Below are positions 32,903 to 44,319 of a DNA stretch of 64,000 bases, one piece after another. The DNA is taken from the NCBI GenBank assembly GCA_038503075.1, contig JBCAML010000018.1, positions 248,001 to 312,000 of the forward strand, in the 5' to 3' direction. The DNA is from Gyromitra esculenta (lineage: Eukaryota; Ascomycota; Pezizomycetes; Pezizales; Discinaceae). The first letter of the stretch is position 1. The number at the start of each line of letters is the position of its first letter. A model generated the notes under the pieces. The model did not search any database. It had not been told where the DNA came from and worked only from the letters and a program-made list of their open reading frames with translations. Both the position numbers and the translations under genes were made by a program.

Positions 32903-35900
32903 GGGCGAAGAGGTATCTATTACTTTCAAAAGAGTTTTTCAGAATAGTATCTCTCATTTCTATTATTTATTTCAATGAAGTTCAAGCACATGTTTAACAT
33001 CCGTAAAGTAACTAAAACAAAACAAATAATTACAGTTTGCTTGGGGGGTAGCGGAAAATAGGTGGTAGCGGAGAGCACGGGGTTGGATCATCTTAGTAAC
33101 CGCATGTCTATCATATTTTCCCAAAATCATGTTATCTGACCCTGGAATATCTGAGATGTATACAAGTACATGTAGTCCTGAGAATATAGTATGACAATTT
33201 CCGGTGGTAAGGACCGGTGTTGTGAACACAATTCTTTTCTGTGTTTTTTGTGTTGGAGCTTGTTCCGTTCTCCTTGGTTAATTTTATTCATAAATTTGAA
33301 CCCATAAATTTGCTGAGCCGCGGCGCAGACCCTTGTTCTCTATTGTTCTCTATTTTCCGTAGCCTTATAAGCGACTGTACTTAACGGGGTTTTTGTGCTA
33401 CCTATGAAGCAGGTAAAGACTTTCTAAGTAGGTATATTCAACCGAATTCTAGGAACTAATCATAAGCAAGAACTCGATTCCCCTTGCCCTACTCCTCAAG
33501 ACCCGGCATCTAACCGCAATTCAAATTCATGCCCCTTATTAGATGCCCTCCCAGATAAATAAGAAGCACATTATAGTAGCAAAGTATTCTAGGACACCGA
33601 TCTGATAACTTCATGCTGTAGAATTATAGCAAGGGGTCATCAACCCTTTTCTCGATCTCTACAAGCGAAGTAAATGCATCAGTAAATGCATCATTTCCCC
33701 ACCTGTCATTTTGTGTGACTAAGTCGTCTGTAAAAGTATCAGTAAAGTCGTTGGTAAATGTATATATTTCTAACTTTTCATGTGGGAAAGTCGTCGGTAA
33801 ATGTATCATGCTTGCTGTGGAGATATATATGGGAAATACATCGGTAAGTGCATCAGTAAATGTGTACATATTTAGGGAAAATGGTGACTTTCCCGACGAC
33901 TTTCCCGACGACTTTATTGATGACCTTCCCAGAGTTTTTTTCCAAAAACAAAATAGAAGCCGGTCCCATGAGTTGAACCTATGCCATTCAGCTAGTATAT
34001 CAACCTATTTACTAGGTAAGCCAGCCTTCTTACCTCCTACACTACCCATTTGATAACCTATCCCCAAATTCTCATAACTTGACTCAAGAAATGCCAAAAT
34101 AAGTGCCTTTTTGGCGACTTTCCCTAAAACTTCCCCCTTGCGACTTTGCAAACGACTTTGCACATGACTTTCCCTATGACTCTGCCTACGATTTTCCCCC
34201 TTACAACTTTACAAACGACTTTACAATTGCAAAGTCGTCAGTGAATACATCATATTAGTTGTAAAGCCGTCTGTAAATGCATCTTGTGATGTATTTACAC
34301 AAAACACCCCTTGTTAATGTATCATTTTGTGTCATTTCTCACTTCATTTATATGGGTAGATCGCCGAATGATGCATTTCCTCCCCTTGTAGAAGATATCA
34401 AAATTAAAGAGAGGTTGTCTATGGGCCGCGATACTAAAATAACGGGGAAAAGGGTTTTTTTTTAGCAGAGCTACTATGGCCTTGCATATAATGGAAGACA
34501 TCCGCTAGTTTTCACAAGGTTCCTGCGAATGAAATTACCATAGTGGATCTGTTTTTGACCATCAAACTAGGTACCGTTGGTGATAATAGATCTGAAGTTC
34601 AGGTTTAAATTCTAGCTTTCGCCCGTTCGGCGCTGTCTCGTCCCCAGCCTATTTTTCCATAATTCTTTTTTTATTGTACAGTCTCGTTCGAGAGGTCTTG
34701 GCACCCCTCGTCTTTATTACGCACGACTGCCGACGGATTGAGGCTATAATTTTTGTAGAAGATAGCTATGTGAAGTGGTTAGATGTTACTCAGCATCTGA
34801 GGATCTCTATATATAGTTTTCCACCCTTTTGAATTTCTGTTTTCCAGTTCGATCCGTAGCTATTTAGTTTACTATCAACGATTAGTAGGGTGCCAAGATT
34901 TTGCGAACGTGACTGTACAATTATGGCCAAATATGGCGCCAAGCATTCACTTCTGGGCACGAGACAGCGAACGGCGGTCAAACTGCAAAACTAGCGAAAG
35001 TGATCACCCCACAATACAAAAAGTTTACAATTAATTTTATTACATTTGGCTCAGTACATGGACACATTCACACACCCTTGAGTATGTTATATGCCTTAAA
35101 AATGCTATGCTTAGTGCCGGTACATACGGACGAGCACATTAATTTTCGCCACTTATTCCCAAGATAGTGTAGAGCATTTATTTCATGATGTTTCTTTTAT
35201 TTCTCTGATCTAGTAATAGGAACATCCCCTCCCCCATCGACTATATTAAATTCCCGGGTTTTGTTGTCTTTGAGGTTTTGGGATTTAAGACCTGAAACCA
35301 GTAGCGGTCCTGGTTCCCATATGCATGGATTGCTATGAACGAGACTGGTACTGCTAGCCCCCCATTAAAATTTCTAGCCCCACACCAGCAGCGAGCAACC
35401 CACAAGTATCTATATGGCTATGTATTTATCCGAACCTAATGAAATTAATTCGAAAAAACTTGTATGGCGAGATAAGTAGTTTTGCTAATTTACAGTAAGA
35501 TTTAAGACAGCGAACCGATGGAGATTTTAGTTCTTATATATGGACCTCCGTGGCCCGTCTGAACATCTAGATTTTTCGGGGAAGAGCTATCAAGACCTGC
35601 AGTCTACTGGCCTTTAAAAGTGCTTTTAGGGGTAAAAACTAGCTAGAAGGGCTGGCGTGACACTCCTCCCCGTTAGTAATCCTCCCCGAATCCTTACCAC
35701 GCCGCGATTGTACCAACTTTTAAAATTTTAACATTCCCCAGAGGACAGTCAGAGTACGAATGACAAAGCAATACTACTGACCCCCGGAGCTTAAGGTTAT
35801 TATGGTAAAGCACTTGGCTTCCCAATCTAGATCTCTAATTCTTCAAGAGTACGATATTATCTCTATTTATTCGCGTTTAATTTTGAAACTGCTTCGCATT

Positions 35901-36089
35901 ATTAGTAATACAGCAAAATCCGTCTACCTACGCAGAGAGTAACTCGCTTCCCGAAAAACTTATTTCCCCTTCTGGCATTATTGATCAGTGGGGGAGGCGA
36001 AGATTAATGGTGTGGTCTCTAACAGCCCTGATGGCTAAGGTTCCAACAATACTGATCCCCGAGGAGAGGTTTGCTTCGTTGCACAAAAT
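32903..36089. other. Spacer with degenerate short repeats
   Basis: About 3.2 kb without a gene. Between about 33640 and 34300 there is a region built from degenerate copies of a short unit like GTCGTCAGTAAATG(T/C)ATC, followed by the inverse-sense wording GACTTTCCC(G/T)A(C/T). The rest is AT-rich, with no similarity that I recognise. Confidence 0.5.
33640..34300. repeat. Degenerate short-unit repeat tract
   Basis: Repeated words GTAAATGTATC, GTAAATGCATC, AAAGTCGTC on one half, and GACTTTCCC, GACTTTGCA, GACTTTACA on the other, so the tract is partly its own inverted copy. Units are not strictly periodic. A tRNA-like fragment lies within it (see rejected items). Confidence 0.55.
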
Positions 36090-36144
36090 TCGGTCGCCGG
36101 TGATGGCGGTCACCGAGAGTTGGGTAAACCCAATCGGTTACCGA
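36090..36144. promoter_or_regulatory. Cluster of three TCGG-N3-CCGA-type sites
   Basis: One exact site TCGGTTACCGA at 36134-36144 and two 10-of-11 sites, TCGGTCGCCGG at 36090-36100 and GCGGTCACCGA at 36106-36116. All lie 185-240 bp upstream of the start codon at 36329. This is the densest group in the window. Confidence 0.65.
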
Positions 36145-36328
36145 TACTAGTCAATAACTCAGAAGGGCCATTATTAATTATAAAGATATATACATCGATA
36201 TATATAGTCCCTAGTTGGCCATGGTCCGCTAAATCTTTCGAGATCAATATCCTCGAACACATTCAAACATCCAACAAGCCAACACACCCACAAACAAAAC
36301 AAAACAAAGCAAATCAAAGCAAAACAAA

Positions 36329-36830
36329 ATGGCCTCCATCCCCGCTAATCATCAAAGTCTCATCGAGCAGTTTGTGTCCTCGATTGAAAACGAAAATCTT
36401 CATCAGGATGCGTCCGACCTCTTTTCTAGTAACGCTACTTTCTATGGAGGGAAGAACTTTCACGAGGAAGTTCAGAGTATGATCACTTACCCTTATCGAA
36501 GCTCGGTTTTCTATTCTAACTCGATTCAATCACAGATGCTGCTTCGAGAGGTAGGGCGGCTTTCAGCGCCAGCCATCCCGCAAAGCAGGAGATCACCGAC
36601 ATCTATGTGTCTACGAGATGCGGCAGCGGCAGCTCTAGGTACATTGTGACCGTCAGGGCATCAGACAACGAAGAACGCGCAGCCGAGATTACCATCGACG
36701 GCTCTTCCAAGATTCGGCACTATGTTCCCTTCTACGTAGGCACTCCCTCCCCCCTCCCCCCCCAATCCAAGAAAATATGGAGTGTAATTAACCCCGTCTA
36801 TAGGCCACCGCAGGCCCCAAGGGTCACTAA
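36329..36830 (+). CDS. Small protein, 124 aa, possibly NTF2/SnoaL-like; candidate cluster member
   Basis: I do not recognise the family with certainty. Three exons fit in phase: 36329-36476, 36536-36735, 36804-36830, with introns of 59 and 68 nt (the first has GTATGA, a CTAAC branch point and CACAG). The start MASIPANHQSLIEQFVSSI follows a strongly CA-rich leader typical of expressed fungal genes. The layout, helical SLIEQFVSSIENENL, then DLFSSNATFYGG, then strands such as ITDIYVSTRCG, RYIVTVRASD and AAEITIDGSSKI, ending HYVPFYATAGPKGH, is compatible with a small NTF2-like alpha+beta fold. No signal peptide is evident. Its promoter carries three ETP-type palindromes, so it is probably controlled by the cluster regulator. 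It could be the counterpart of the small unknown GliH; that is a guess from size and context. Confidence 0.7.
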
Positions 36831-37270
36831 ATGCATCGCATCCAAATGGTCATGGATACGACACTGGTTAAAGGATTGACAACGGGAGGAAATGCAAGAG
36901 GATGATTTGGGCAATTCGACTGCTACTTTGATTTCTGGGTGTGCTGCGGAGATTACCTGTCTTTACTGGAATTCGTAATAAAAAACGTTGTCTTTTATAT
37001 TGGTCTCACGATTTATGGTGATTTCTCCTATACTTTAATCTTGATTGGAATTGCAGTCCCATGGCCAAGCTGCATTAGCGCGCCTACATGACTAGTGATT
37101 GTGACTTGAGAGCATTGGAACTTGCACAAAACTACCGTTATTGTAACCAATTAACGAGAAGGAGTATCGTAGATGAGGATCCCTGATAAGTGGGCGTGGT
37201 GCAAACATCGATAGTGGTGGAATATTAGCTTTAAGTTAATTAGCCCACTGCAGATATTAAGGTTGTCGAG

Positions 37271-37373
37271 TACTCATGTCGCTAGACTTATAACGCGTCA
37301 CGTGACCGGATTCGGAGCAGTTCCTAACTAGAACCAAATCACGTGACGCATCACAGATCTGGCAACATGAGTA
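37271..37373. repeat. Inverted-repeat (MITE-like) element with CACGTG cores
   Basis: 103 bp; 35-bp arms begin TACTCATGT and end GCGTCACGTGA, mirrored on the right. About 27 of 35 positions pair. The spacer is about 33 bp. TA sits within both outer ends (gagTACTC..GAGTAtatt), suggesting a TA target. Confidence 0.65.
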
Positions 37374-38794
37374 TATTAGCGTAATATTAACTCACCTAAA
37401 TTTTCTACAGTCTCACTGGGCATGAAGCTAAGATGTAATGCAATCTCCTTTAACTAGCGATAATTATAAGAACGTATGTTTTATCAGAATTTGGAGGTCA
37501 ATTCAGACAAGGGTTGTTCGATCATGAATTGTTACCCGGAGAATATATGTTAAGTTTGAGAAATTTCACTTACAATTGACTACATTCCTATTGCCGGTTT
37601 CACGCTACGTTACCTAGGAAGGGAGGATCTGTGGACAAAGTTTTTAGGAAAACCCTGTGCTACGGGTACAGGGATTCTGTCGCTTGACTTGCCTATGGCT
37701 GGGAAGAAAACGGCCTTATACGTGTTGTTGTAAACATGGAAAGAATACCAGTGCCTGGGATGATGCATATGGTCGTTTCCAGGACCTATAGCAACTTGTA
37801 GAACTTCAAGTTGGGGTCCTTACCGTGGGGGCACGGAGGTGAGTGTGCCATGCATGGTGAGGCTATAATCGGTTATTGATGGAACAAGCCCCAACTGAGT
37901 TTACGTGGCTAGTGTGGGGTGAGCCGAGAAGCAAAACGCGTGGGCGCTGAAGGCTTTAGAGCGTGTGTGGTGTGGTTGTAAATATCGCCTTTTTACGAGA
38001 CTCACGCGTCAAAATCTTGAGATAAGAAACGATAACTTCGTTTCAACAGGCATACACCAATGACCCCCAAGAATTACTAGCTGTCCCCTAATCGTTATTG
38101 GTTGTTCCTAAACATTCACTTGTGGCTCCCTGCACTGATAACCTGAAAGAGTTCACTGTTTGTCCCGTAGGCATTCACTAGCGATTCCCAGCTTAATGGA
38201 AAAGACCGCTACAAGTACAACGCCTACTATATTCCAGCGAGGATCACAACTAAGTTACTATCAATGCAATACAGAACGCTAAGGCCATCTGGCGATGCTT
38301 GGTAGAAACCTGAGAGTTGTGGTCTATGGTGACGGCAGGGAAAAGAAACCACTTCAGCTTGTTATATATAGGATTTTTGGGCTCGCTAGCACTCGATAGA
38401 AAAAGAACTTACTTCTCTGCCATTTGATCCTGCGCGCTTTTCCGTTGCTGTTTCTGTCGAAGAACTTTGCCAACAAGCTGCTAGGGAGTATCTGGTTCTC
38501 GTTCGATCACCCTATTCCCCTATTAACCTCCCTAGCAGCCCCCACATACCTGTATGACCATACAGCGAATTACATATAGTGTCTGTTCGACTGCAGGATC
38601 GACTGCCATGGAAACCTCCTAGGAGTACCCATACACTTCATATAAGAGTCATGAAACATCACTCGATGTATTCATCCGTGGCAATTGTTTTAATATTGGG
38701 CGCGTAGGGAGGAATAGAAGACTCGATTGCTTGATTGCTTAGGCTTGAGGTGGGCACACAACCCCTATCTAAATAGCTCTTCGGGTACCTGAGT

Positions 38795-39440
38795 GCCCGT
38801 GTGCTCGAGTACCTGTCTCTCAATCATTCCCGACTCCGAAGCCACGCCCGTGGAGGCACCCCGTATCAGGAAGCTTCTCCAACAGAAAATGTTGGAGTTT
38901 TGGACCACGATCGAGTATTACTTGAGCTTGGGATGCCGGACGAGATACAGAAGAAAGCAAGCACTATATAGACAGGATCCTAGGAGCTCGACCAATGGGA
39001 AGATCCCAAAAGCTGGATCGATCTAGATCTCCCAAAGCTTGTCTAGTTATCAAAAATCTACAGGGGTGGAGCCCCCAGTAATAGGACGCAATATCAATAG
39101 TTTCAACAGCAATGTTGTAATATTGGGGACGGATGAGATCGGCTGCTTGCCATTTTCTGCAGGCTAGCTACGCACACCCATCTATATACTTGACAGTACC
39201 CTTCTAGATCCTCCGGTGTACCCGCTCTCGGGCCTATGTTTCTCCGTAATATCCGCACTCGAAGCCACATCCGGAGGATCCCCGCATTGCGGAGCTTCTC
39301 CAGTAAAATCCACCATCGAAGCCAAAAAATAATTGAAGCGAGAGACAATTCGGCGACATGCACTGTATGGGAAAAAGGCCACACTGAAAGAAGGAAAACT
39401 AGTAAAATTAATACCGAGGCCAATCAAAAGTAGAGAGTGG
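38795..39440. repeat. Two diverged direct repeats
   Basis: Blocks CTCGAAGCCAC, GGAGCTTCTCCA and a purine-rich run recur in the same order at about 38795-39020 and 39218-39440. This looks like an old duplication of part of a gene; frames are broken in both copies. Confidence 0.45.
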
Positions 39441-39489
39441 AGTGGCAAGCTACCTAGCGATGAAAACCTTTCATATGACGACGGAGCAG

Positions 39490-39770
39490 ATTTTGCATTT
39501 TAAGATGCTTATGAGCAGTCGCAATATCTGGTGCTGCGCATCTGGAGACAGATTGATCTCATCTGCCCCGTATGGGGCGAGAAGCAATATCGCCATTTCG
39601 ATATTCTCCACCTCGGCTACGGCGTGTAGGGTTGTCAGACCATAGTGTCCGAATGCTTTTGCATTGGCATCTACCCCACAGGTGATGCATCGATGAGCAA
39701 ATCCATCATATCGATTTGTCCCGCTTCAACTGCGGCTCCTGCATTAACATCTGCCCCATGATCCTTGAAA
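39490..39770 (-). pseudogene. Ankyrin-repeat gene fragment
   Basis: The minus strand encodes GADVNAGAAVEAGQIDMMDL, then after a frameshift and stop at about 39674 GHYGLTTLHAVAEVENIEMA and LLLAPYGADEINLS. These match the ankyrin pattern G-x-T-x-LH-x-A-A. No start codon or full-length frame remains, and both sides fade into non-coding sequence. Confidence 0.65.
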
Positions 39771-40089
39771 CGTATTAAACAACCCAAATATATCTAGAGT
39801 TAACCAAATAGATATCAATGATGATAAAAACAAACTTGAACAAAGTTCTGTGGTATCGAGTGAGAATAGTGGAAATAGCAAGTAAGGTTGATAAAAATAC
39901 ACTCGCAAGATAGTTTTAGTTAAATCGCCGAAGAAAAATTCATCAAAAATCTCGCTAGACCATTAAAACACCGATATCTGAGGCTAACTTGCTATCTAGG
40001 GGTCAATAGAGCAATGCTCCGTGAGCTATTACATGGAGGCTAGCTTCAAACAGGTGAAATGCGCATACTTTTACATACATTCAACAATG

Positions 40090-40171
40090 TCTCTGGTAGT
40101 ATAGTGGTTAGTATACTCGCCTGTCATAGACTGGTTCGCGAGTGACCGGGGTTCAATTCCCCGCCAGAGAG
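40090..40171 (+). tRNA. tRNA-Asp (GTC) with a 10-nt intron
   Basis: The acceptor stem TCTCTGG pairs with CCAGAGA, discriminator G. The D-arm is GTATAGTGGTTAGTAT. The anticodon stem CTCGC/GCGAG encloses CTGTCA, anticodon GTC, followed by an insert TAGACTGGTT after position 37. The T-arm is CCGGGGTTCAATTCCCCG. Apart from the insert, the sequence is close to the standard eukaryotic tRNA-Asp. A T-rich run follows 13 bp downstream, a possible Pol III terminator. Confidence 0.93.
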
Positions 40172-41470
40172 AGTTCAATTTTTTCTCAATTTTTTCACTC
40201 GTTTCCAAGTACAGAGGCATTACCTAGAGTCCTGCACCAGTATTACGTATACGCGCAGCCAGTTCTTTAGATTCCGTCAGCGGTAAAATTTGTAGTGGCC
40301 TGTTAAAGGCTAACAGATAGTATTGAGTCTACCTGGCCATGGCTACCGAGAATTGAATTTGCATATATGAAGCGGGGCCGTATGCATTATGCGCAGACTG
40401 AAGGTGCGATTGAAGCTGGTGGGACGTGGGGGGTTGGTGTATCAATGGACACGCCTAATCAGGAACTGCACTAAGGGTGCATTGGGGCCTGTTTGCATTG
40501 GGAGGCCATTACGTTGACCAAGATGTGATTCTTGCTCGGATACGACCGACCACCTGAGCCTTAAGTTAGATGTATCTTCTACATAATTTAGATCGTATGC
40601 GAGGACACTGCCAGTGTATATGGTCACTAGTCGGCTGACAGGTAGGATATACAAGACAAGGTGGTGACACGTATTTGACCCTAGATATCGTTCTCAGTAC
40701 ATTCTAGGACTTTGGTTTGCACAACAGAAAGCTAGATTTTAGTTTGCGAATGTCTTGTAGATTTTGTCGTTCGGTTGCAGGTCAGGTATGTCAGGGGTTT
40801 TCGGGGAGGAAGTTCTGTTCGGGATTTATCTTGTCTTATGTGTATTTGACAACGACACCTTGCTCCAATTTTATCAGTAAATCATTCAATGAGCATTGCG
40901 AATGCTGAAGCACACATTCGGCTTGGATTCACTTTTTGGTTGACGATATGCTGTGAGAACTGAAGGACGAACAAACTTGATGGCATCTGTTACTTACGTC
41001 GAGGAAGGCTGTAGCATACACCCTCTCACTCTCTTTATATCGTAAAACGCGAGTGATACGATGTTCGCACACCCCACACCGCACACCGCACACCGCCAGT
41101 TCAGCGTGTTTGGTGCCCATCCGTTCACGCCGTTCCCTAACTTGTCTATACATCGAAATCCGCCCCATGACGCCTCTTCGACTACGCCAAACAAACTACA
41201 GCACATGGCAGTCAAATCGGTATCAAAAAATACTGTCAACCGTGCCGTATAGCTGCTTCAGATATTGTTCAACTTTCTGCCGCTGCTTCCGGTAAGGCAG
41301 GCTGATGTATTTTTCCAGGATCTCGTCAAGCAGCTATAGGATTACCATCAAATACCATCACCCAACCCCGGTTAAACCACTCACCGTCCACGGTAAATAA
41401 GATAGTGGGGTTCACAAGATTGATCACAGCCGCAACCCAACTGACTCGGAAAATACAGCAAAAAATAAAC
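40172..41470. other. Spacer without a supportable gene
   Basis: Short frames only. A run of CACACCGCACACCGCACACCG-like tandem repeats lies near 41070-41096. Nothing else recognised. Confidence 0.4.
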
Positions 41471-41589
41471 GAGTTCAGTACCTGGGATTCCCACATGGTC
41501 ACCCACTGCAGTACTAACCAGGCGATACGATGCTTGGATATGCCAGAGCGGACGGGATGGCTCATTCTCATCGTTCTATGACCGAACAC
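41471..41589 (-). rRNA. 5S rRNA gene or close relic
   Basis: The minus strand contains the conserved core CATCCCGTCCGCTCTGGCAT, the AAGC element, CTGGTTAGTACT, then GGGTGACCATGTGGGAATCC, in the order and spacing of ascomycete 5S rRNA. The ends GTTCGGT and ACTGAAC form a helix I, although their sequence differs from the usual ACATACGACC/..GTATGT. A lone 5S gene is normal in Pezizomycotina. The divergent ends may mean a variant type or a pseudogene. Confidence 0.75.
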
Positions 41590-43887
41590 ATCATTTCGCT
41601 GTAGCTGAAGCTTATAAATGAACTTCTGAGGGTCAAGCCCGGTTGTTGGGTCACAATATGGTATGTCCGAGCTATTGGCGGACTACAACGGGCATCGGAT
41701 ACGGAATTTCGCGGTATCGTAAACTCGGGCAATAAACCCTAGGTTCCCTAATTCCCTACTTGGGGATAAGTCATTTACAGAGCTGATGCGTTATACGCTA
41801 GAGGACCAAACATCCGTGTAGTAGTAGCTAGGAATATGGCCGCAGCCTTCCCAACACCCTACAAAGAGCCACCGAAAGGTATCCCAAGTATTGACCAGAG
41901 ACGACCTTGGGATGATGAAGAGCTGGTAAGGCAATAGGAAGAGGTACAAAAGATGATTAGGGGATCGGGTTTCCTTGACGCTTTCAGTGATTTGATACGT
42001 GCAGCTTGCTGTAACCGGATCTGCGTCACTTGCTCTCACGTGTATAAATCGAAATTAACATGAGACGTCTGGGAATTGCCTACCTTGTGTCCCTGTGGTG
42101 TCTTCGCTGTATCAGATACCGGTATAGCAGCTACTTCATATTAGAAATCATGTGCATAGTGATCCAACCCTCACGCTCCTGATAAGATAATAGAAGGCGC
42201 ATGCTTGAATAGGATAGCCGTGGGAGAGAGATAGCGACGTATGTAAATCGATGATAAACTGAGCTACTTTCTCTGCCCATACGTATAAGAATACAACTTC
42301 AAAACACTTTTCTCCGGATACTATCCACTTCTTTGATACTCATGTTGATTCGTTCCAATTCGTTAGCGTTTAACAAGCTATCTAACCCAAATTTCTTCGA
42401 TTAGAAGCAGGGGGGGAAGTACTCTCATTACCGTAAGTTATGGAGATAATCTACTGATCATCCCTCCTATTGGACAACTTTCGTATGGATATACATGGGA
42501 AATGGCGGCGAGGAACCGGAGAATGATAACCAGGAGGTATGATGTGGAATCTGGAAGCTCATGTAGTAACAATATTCTGATATGTAGATGAGAATAGGTG
42601 GGCACTAGGGATATCGCCAGGTATCCTCATCGAGGGAGGGAGGGAGATCTCTCCAATAGTTTCTACAGCGGTGCAATCAGAAGCGGCTAGCATTACAGGT
42701 ATTACCGGGCGAATGGTTAAAACTAGAATGGAACATGGCACTCGATTGGTAACAGCTGATCGGTATAAGGGAAATTTTCCAGGTGTTCCGAAGAGAGAGA
42801 GCAGGAATTGGCACTTTTTTCACTGTTATTTTCGCTATACACTCTATATTCGTTTAAACCTATGTATGCAGTTTTGTTGTAACCTTAATTGCAAAGTTAA
42901 GAGCTCACCACGTTTCCTATCCACATCAATAATGCTAATAATCATCGTCTAGCATCACATATTACTCATACAAACAGACTCCAGCCGTAGACTATATCTT
43001 GCACCCCACTATTTCTTAGGCGCTATGTGTTGGACATCTGGATTGGGCAGAATGAGTCATGAAATAAAATCGTAGCAAATTTTCAAGTTAATTGCCTGCT
43101 GTCCATACCCTTGCCCTGTGCACAAAGTGAAAGTAGACATGTATAGAAAAACAAGCTCTGATAGCAAAAAAGATACCGTCCTTCATGTAGCTCTAAGCAA
43201 ACGAAAGCATTTCAGGTATACATACCACACTACATTTAGCACTCAGCATTACAATGATATGTACATGTAGTCGTCTCTAAGTCGACTTATGGTAATCCTC
43301 GCCATATATGCACATGTACTCGTCTTCTCACATCTACTAAGAGTGCAGCACCAGCAGCTCCATGTTTATTCTAACTGTGTATAAAGACCAATAGCCCTAC
43401 TATTATCGCCCCGGCGAATTCTGGATGAAATATCTTTGGACAGTGGTTTGGCAGTCTCTTGTAGCCTGTTTCGTCACCTCGGGGAGCCTTTAGGGTAATC
43501 TGCTCGAACGCGATATCAAAGAGACTTGGGTGCTGCCAAACTGACAAAAGTAGATGTGAGTTAACCCATATTAAGAGATCGAGATGAGTGATGAAAAAAA
43601 AAATAGCTGACAGGGAAATCATTACATATGTCGGTTTTGCAGATGAATAGTATCGTTAGATTGTAAACTTATAATGAGGCATGTATTTCAAAGTTTTCGC
43701 TCCCATTCTATCGCCAACCTTTTGCATAAAAGTGGATCGCGCGGGTGCTGTACAACACGAGAGTGAATCCTTCCCATTATCAATCGCACACATTAGTATT
43801 TATCAATAAATAAATATCCCGCATCATCATCACTACAGAAACAACATAAAATTCCCATATAAAAATATTACCAACAACCCACAAAGA
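41590..43887. other. Spacer without a supportable gene
   Basis: AT-rich, with no coherent coding or repeat structure found. The last 100 bp form an A/C-rich leader for the gene at 43888. Confidence 0.4.
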
Positions 43888-44319
43888 ATGCCATCAGATC
43901 AAGCACCATTGACCAACCCTTGTAGGGCTTGGTTACCACATGAGGAGGAGATTATTCTTGACAATTATGTTCGAGCAGCATCTCCTCTCCATTGGGCAGC
44001 TATTGCGGATCTTCTCCCAGGAAGATCCGCGAAGGGTTGCAATATTCATTTCTATAAGTTTCTGGATAAAAGGGACCCAACCGAAGATGAATTTAGAGAT
44101 TTTTGCACCTTGTACACAGCGTAAGTTATTAAAAGCCCATTATAATAATTCATGGCGTGAGCTAAAACTAAAAACTGAAATGATGTCTCGCAACATAGGA
44201 CCATGGATAAGACATGGGTACGCATTAAGACACTCGAAAACATAGAGGAGCCTTGGAAAAATTTGGGGACATCACAGGATTCGCTTCCGGACCACGCAAG
44301 AAAATGGTACACGAAGTAA
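43888..44319 (+). CDS. Small Myb/SANT-like protein
   Basis: 117 aa in two exons, 43888-44120 and 44199-44319, with a 78-nt intron (GTAAGT..ACATAG) in phase. Residues 10-54 have the Myb/SANT layout: RAWLPHEEEIILDNYV, then HWAAIADLLPGRSAKGCNIHF, with the spaced aromatic residues and the LPGRS turn. The C-terminus (DKTWVRIKTLENIEEPW) is acidic/basic mixed and unknown. The single Myb-like repeat suggests DNA binding; the target is unknown. An A/C-rich leader precedes the ATG. Confidence 0.65.

Larger units (their letters stand above)
36831..40089. other. Gene-poor region with an inverted-repeat element and decayed ORFs
   Basis: Holds a hairpin-like element (37271-37373), a pair of diverged direct repeats (about 38795-39020 and 39218-39440) and an ankyrin pseudogene fragment (39490-39770). 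The rest shows nothing I can support. Confidence 0.5.

Noticed and set aside
32903..33300. Search for a missing carrier domain after the NRPS
   Set aside because: No LGGxS-like coding in any plus frame, so I treat T3 as absent and not merely mis-spliced.
33960..34050. tRNA-like sequence on the minus strand (GGTTCAACTC with flanking arms)
   Set aside because: The acceptor and T-stem do not pair properly and no anticodon arm is convincing; at best a tRNA relic.
41053..41295. Short frames over a CACACCGC tandem stretch
   Set aside because: Low-complexity repeat translation in several frames with no start context or continuation.
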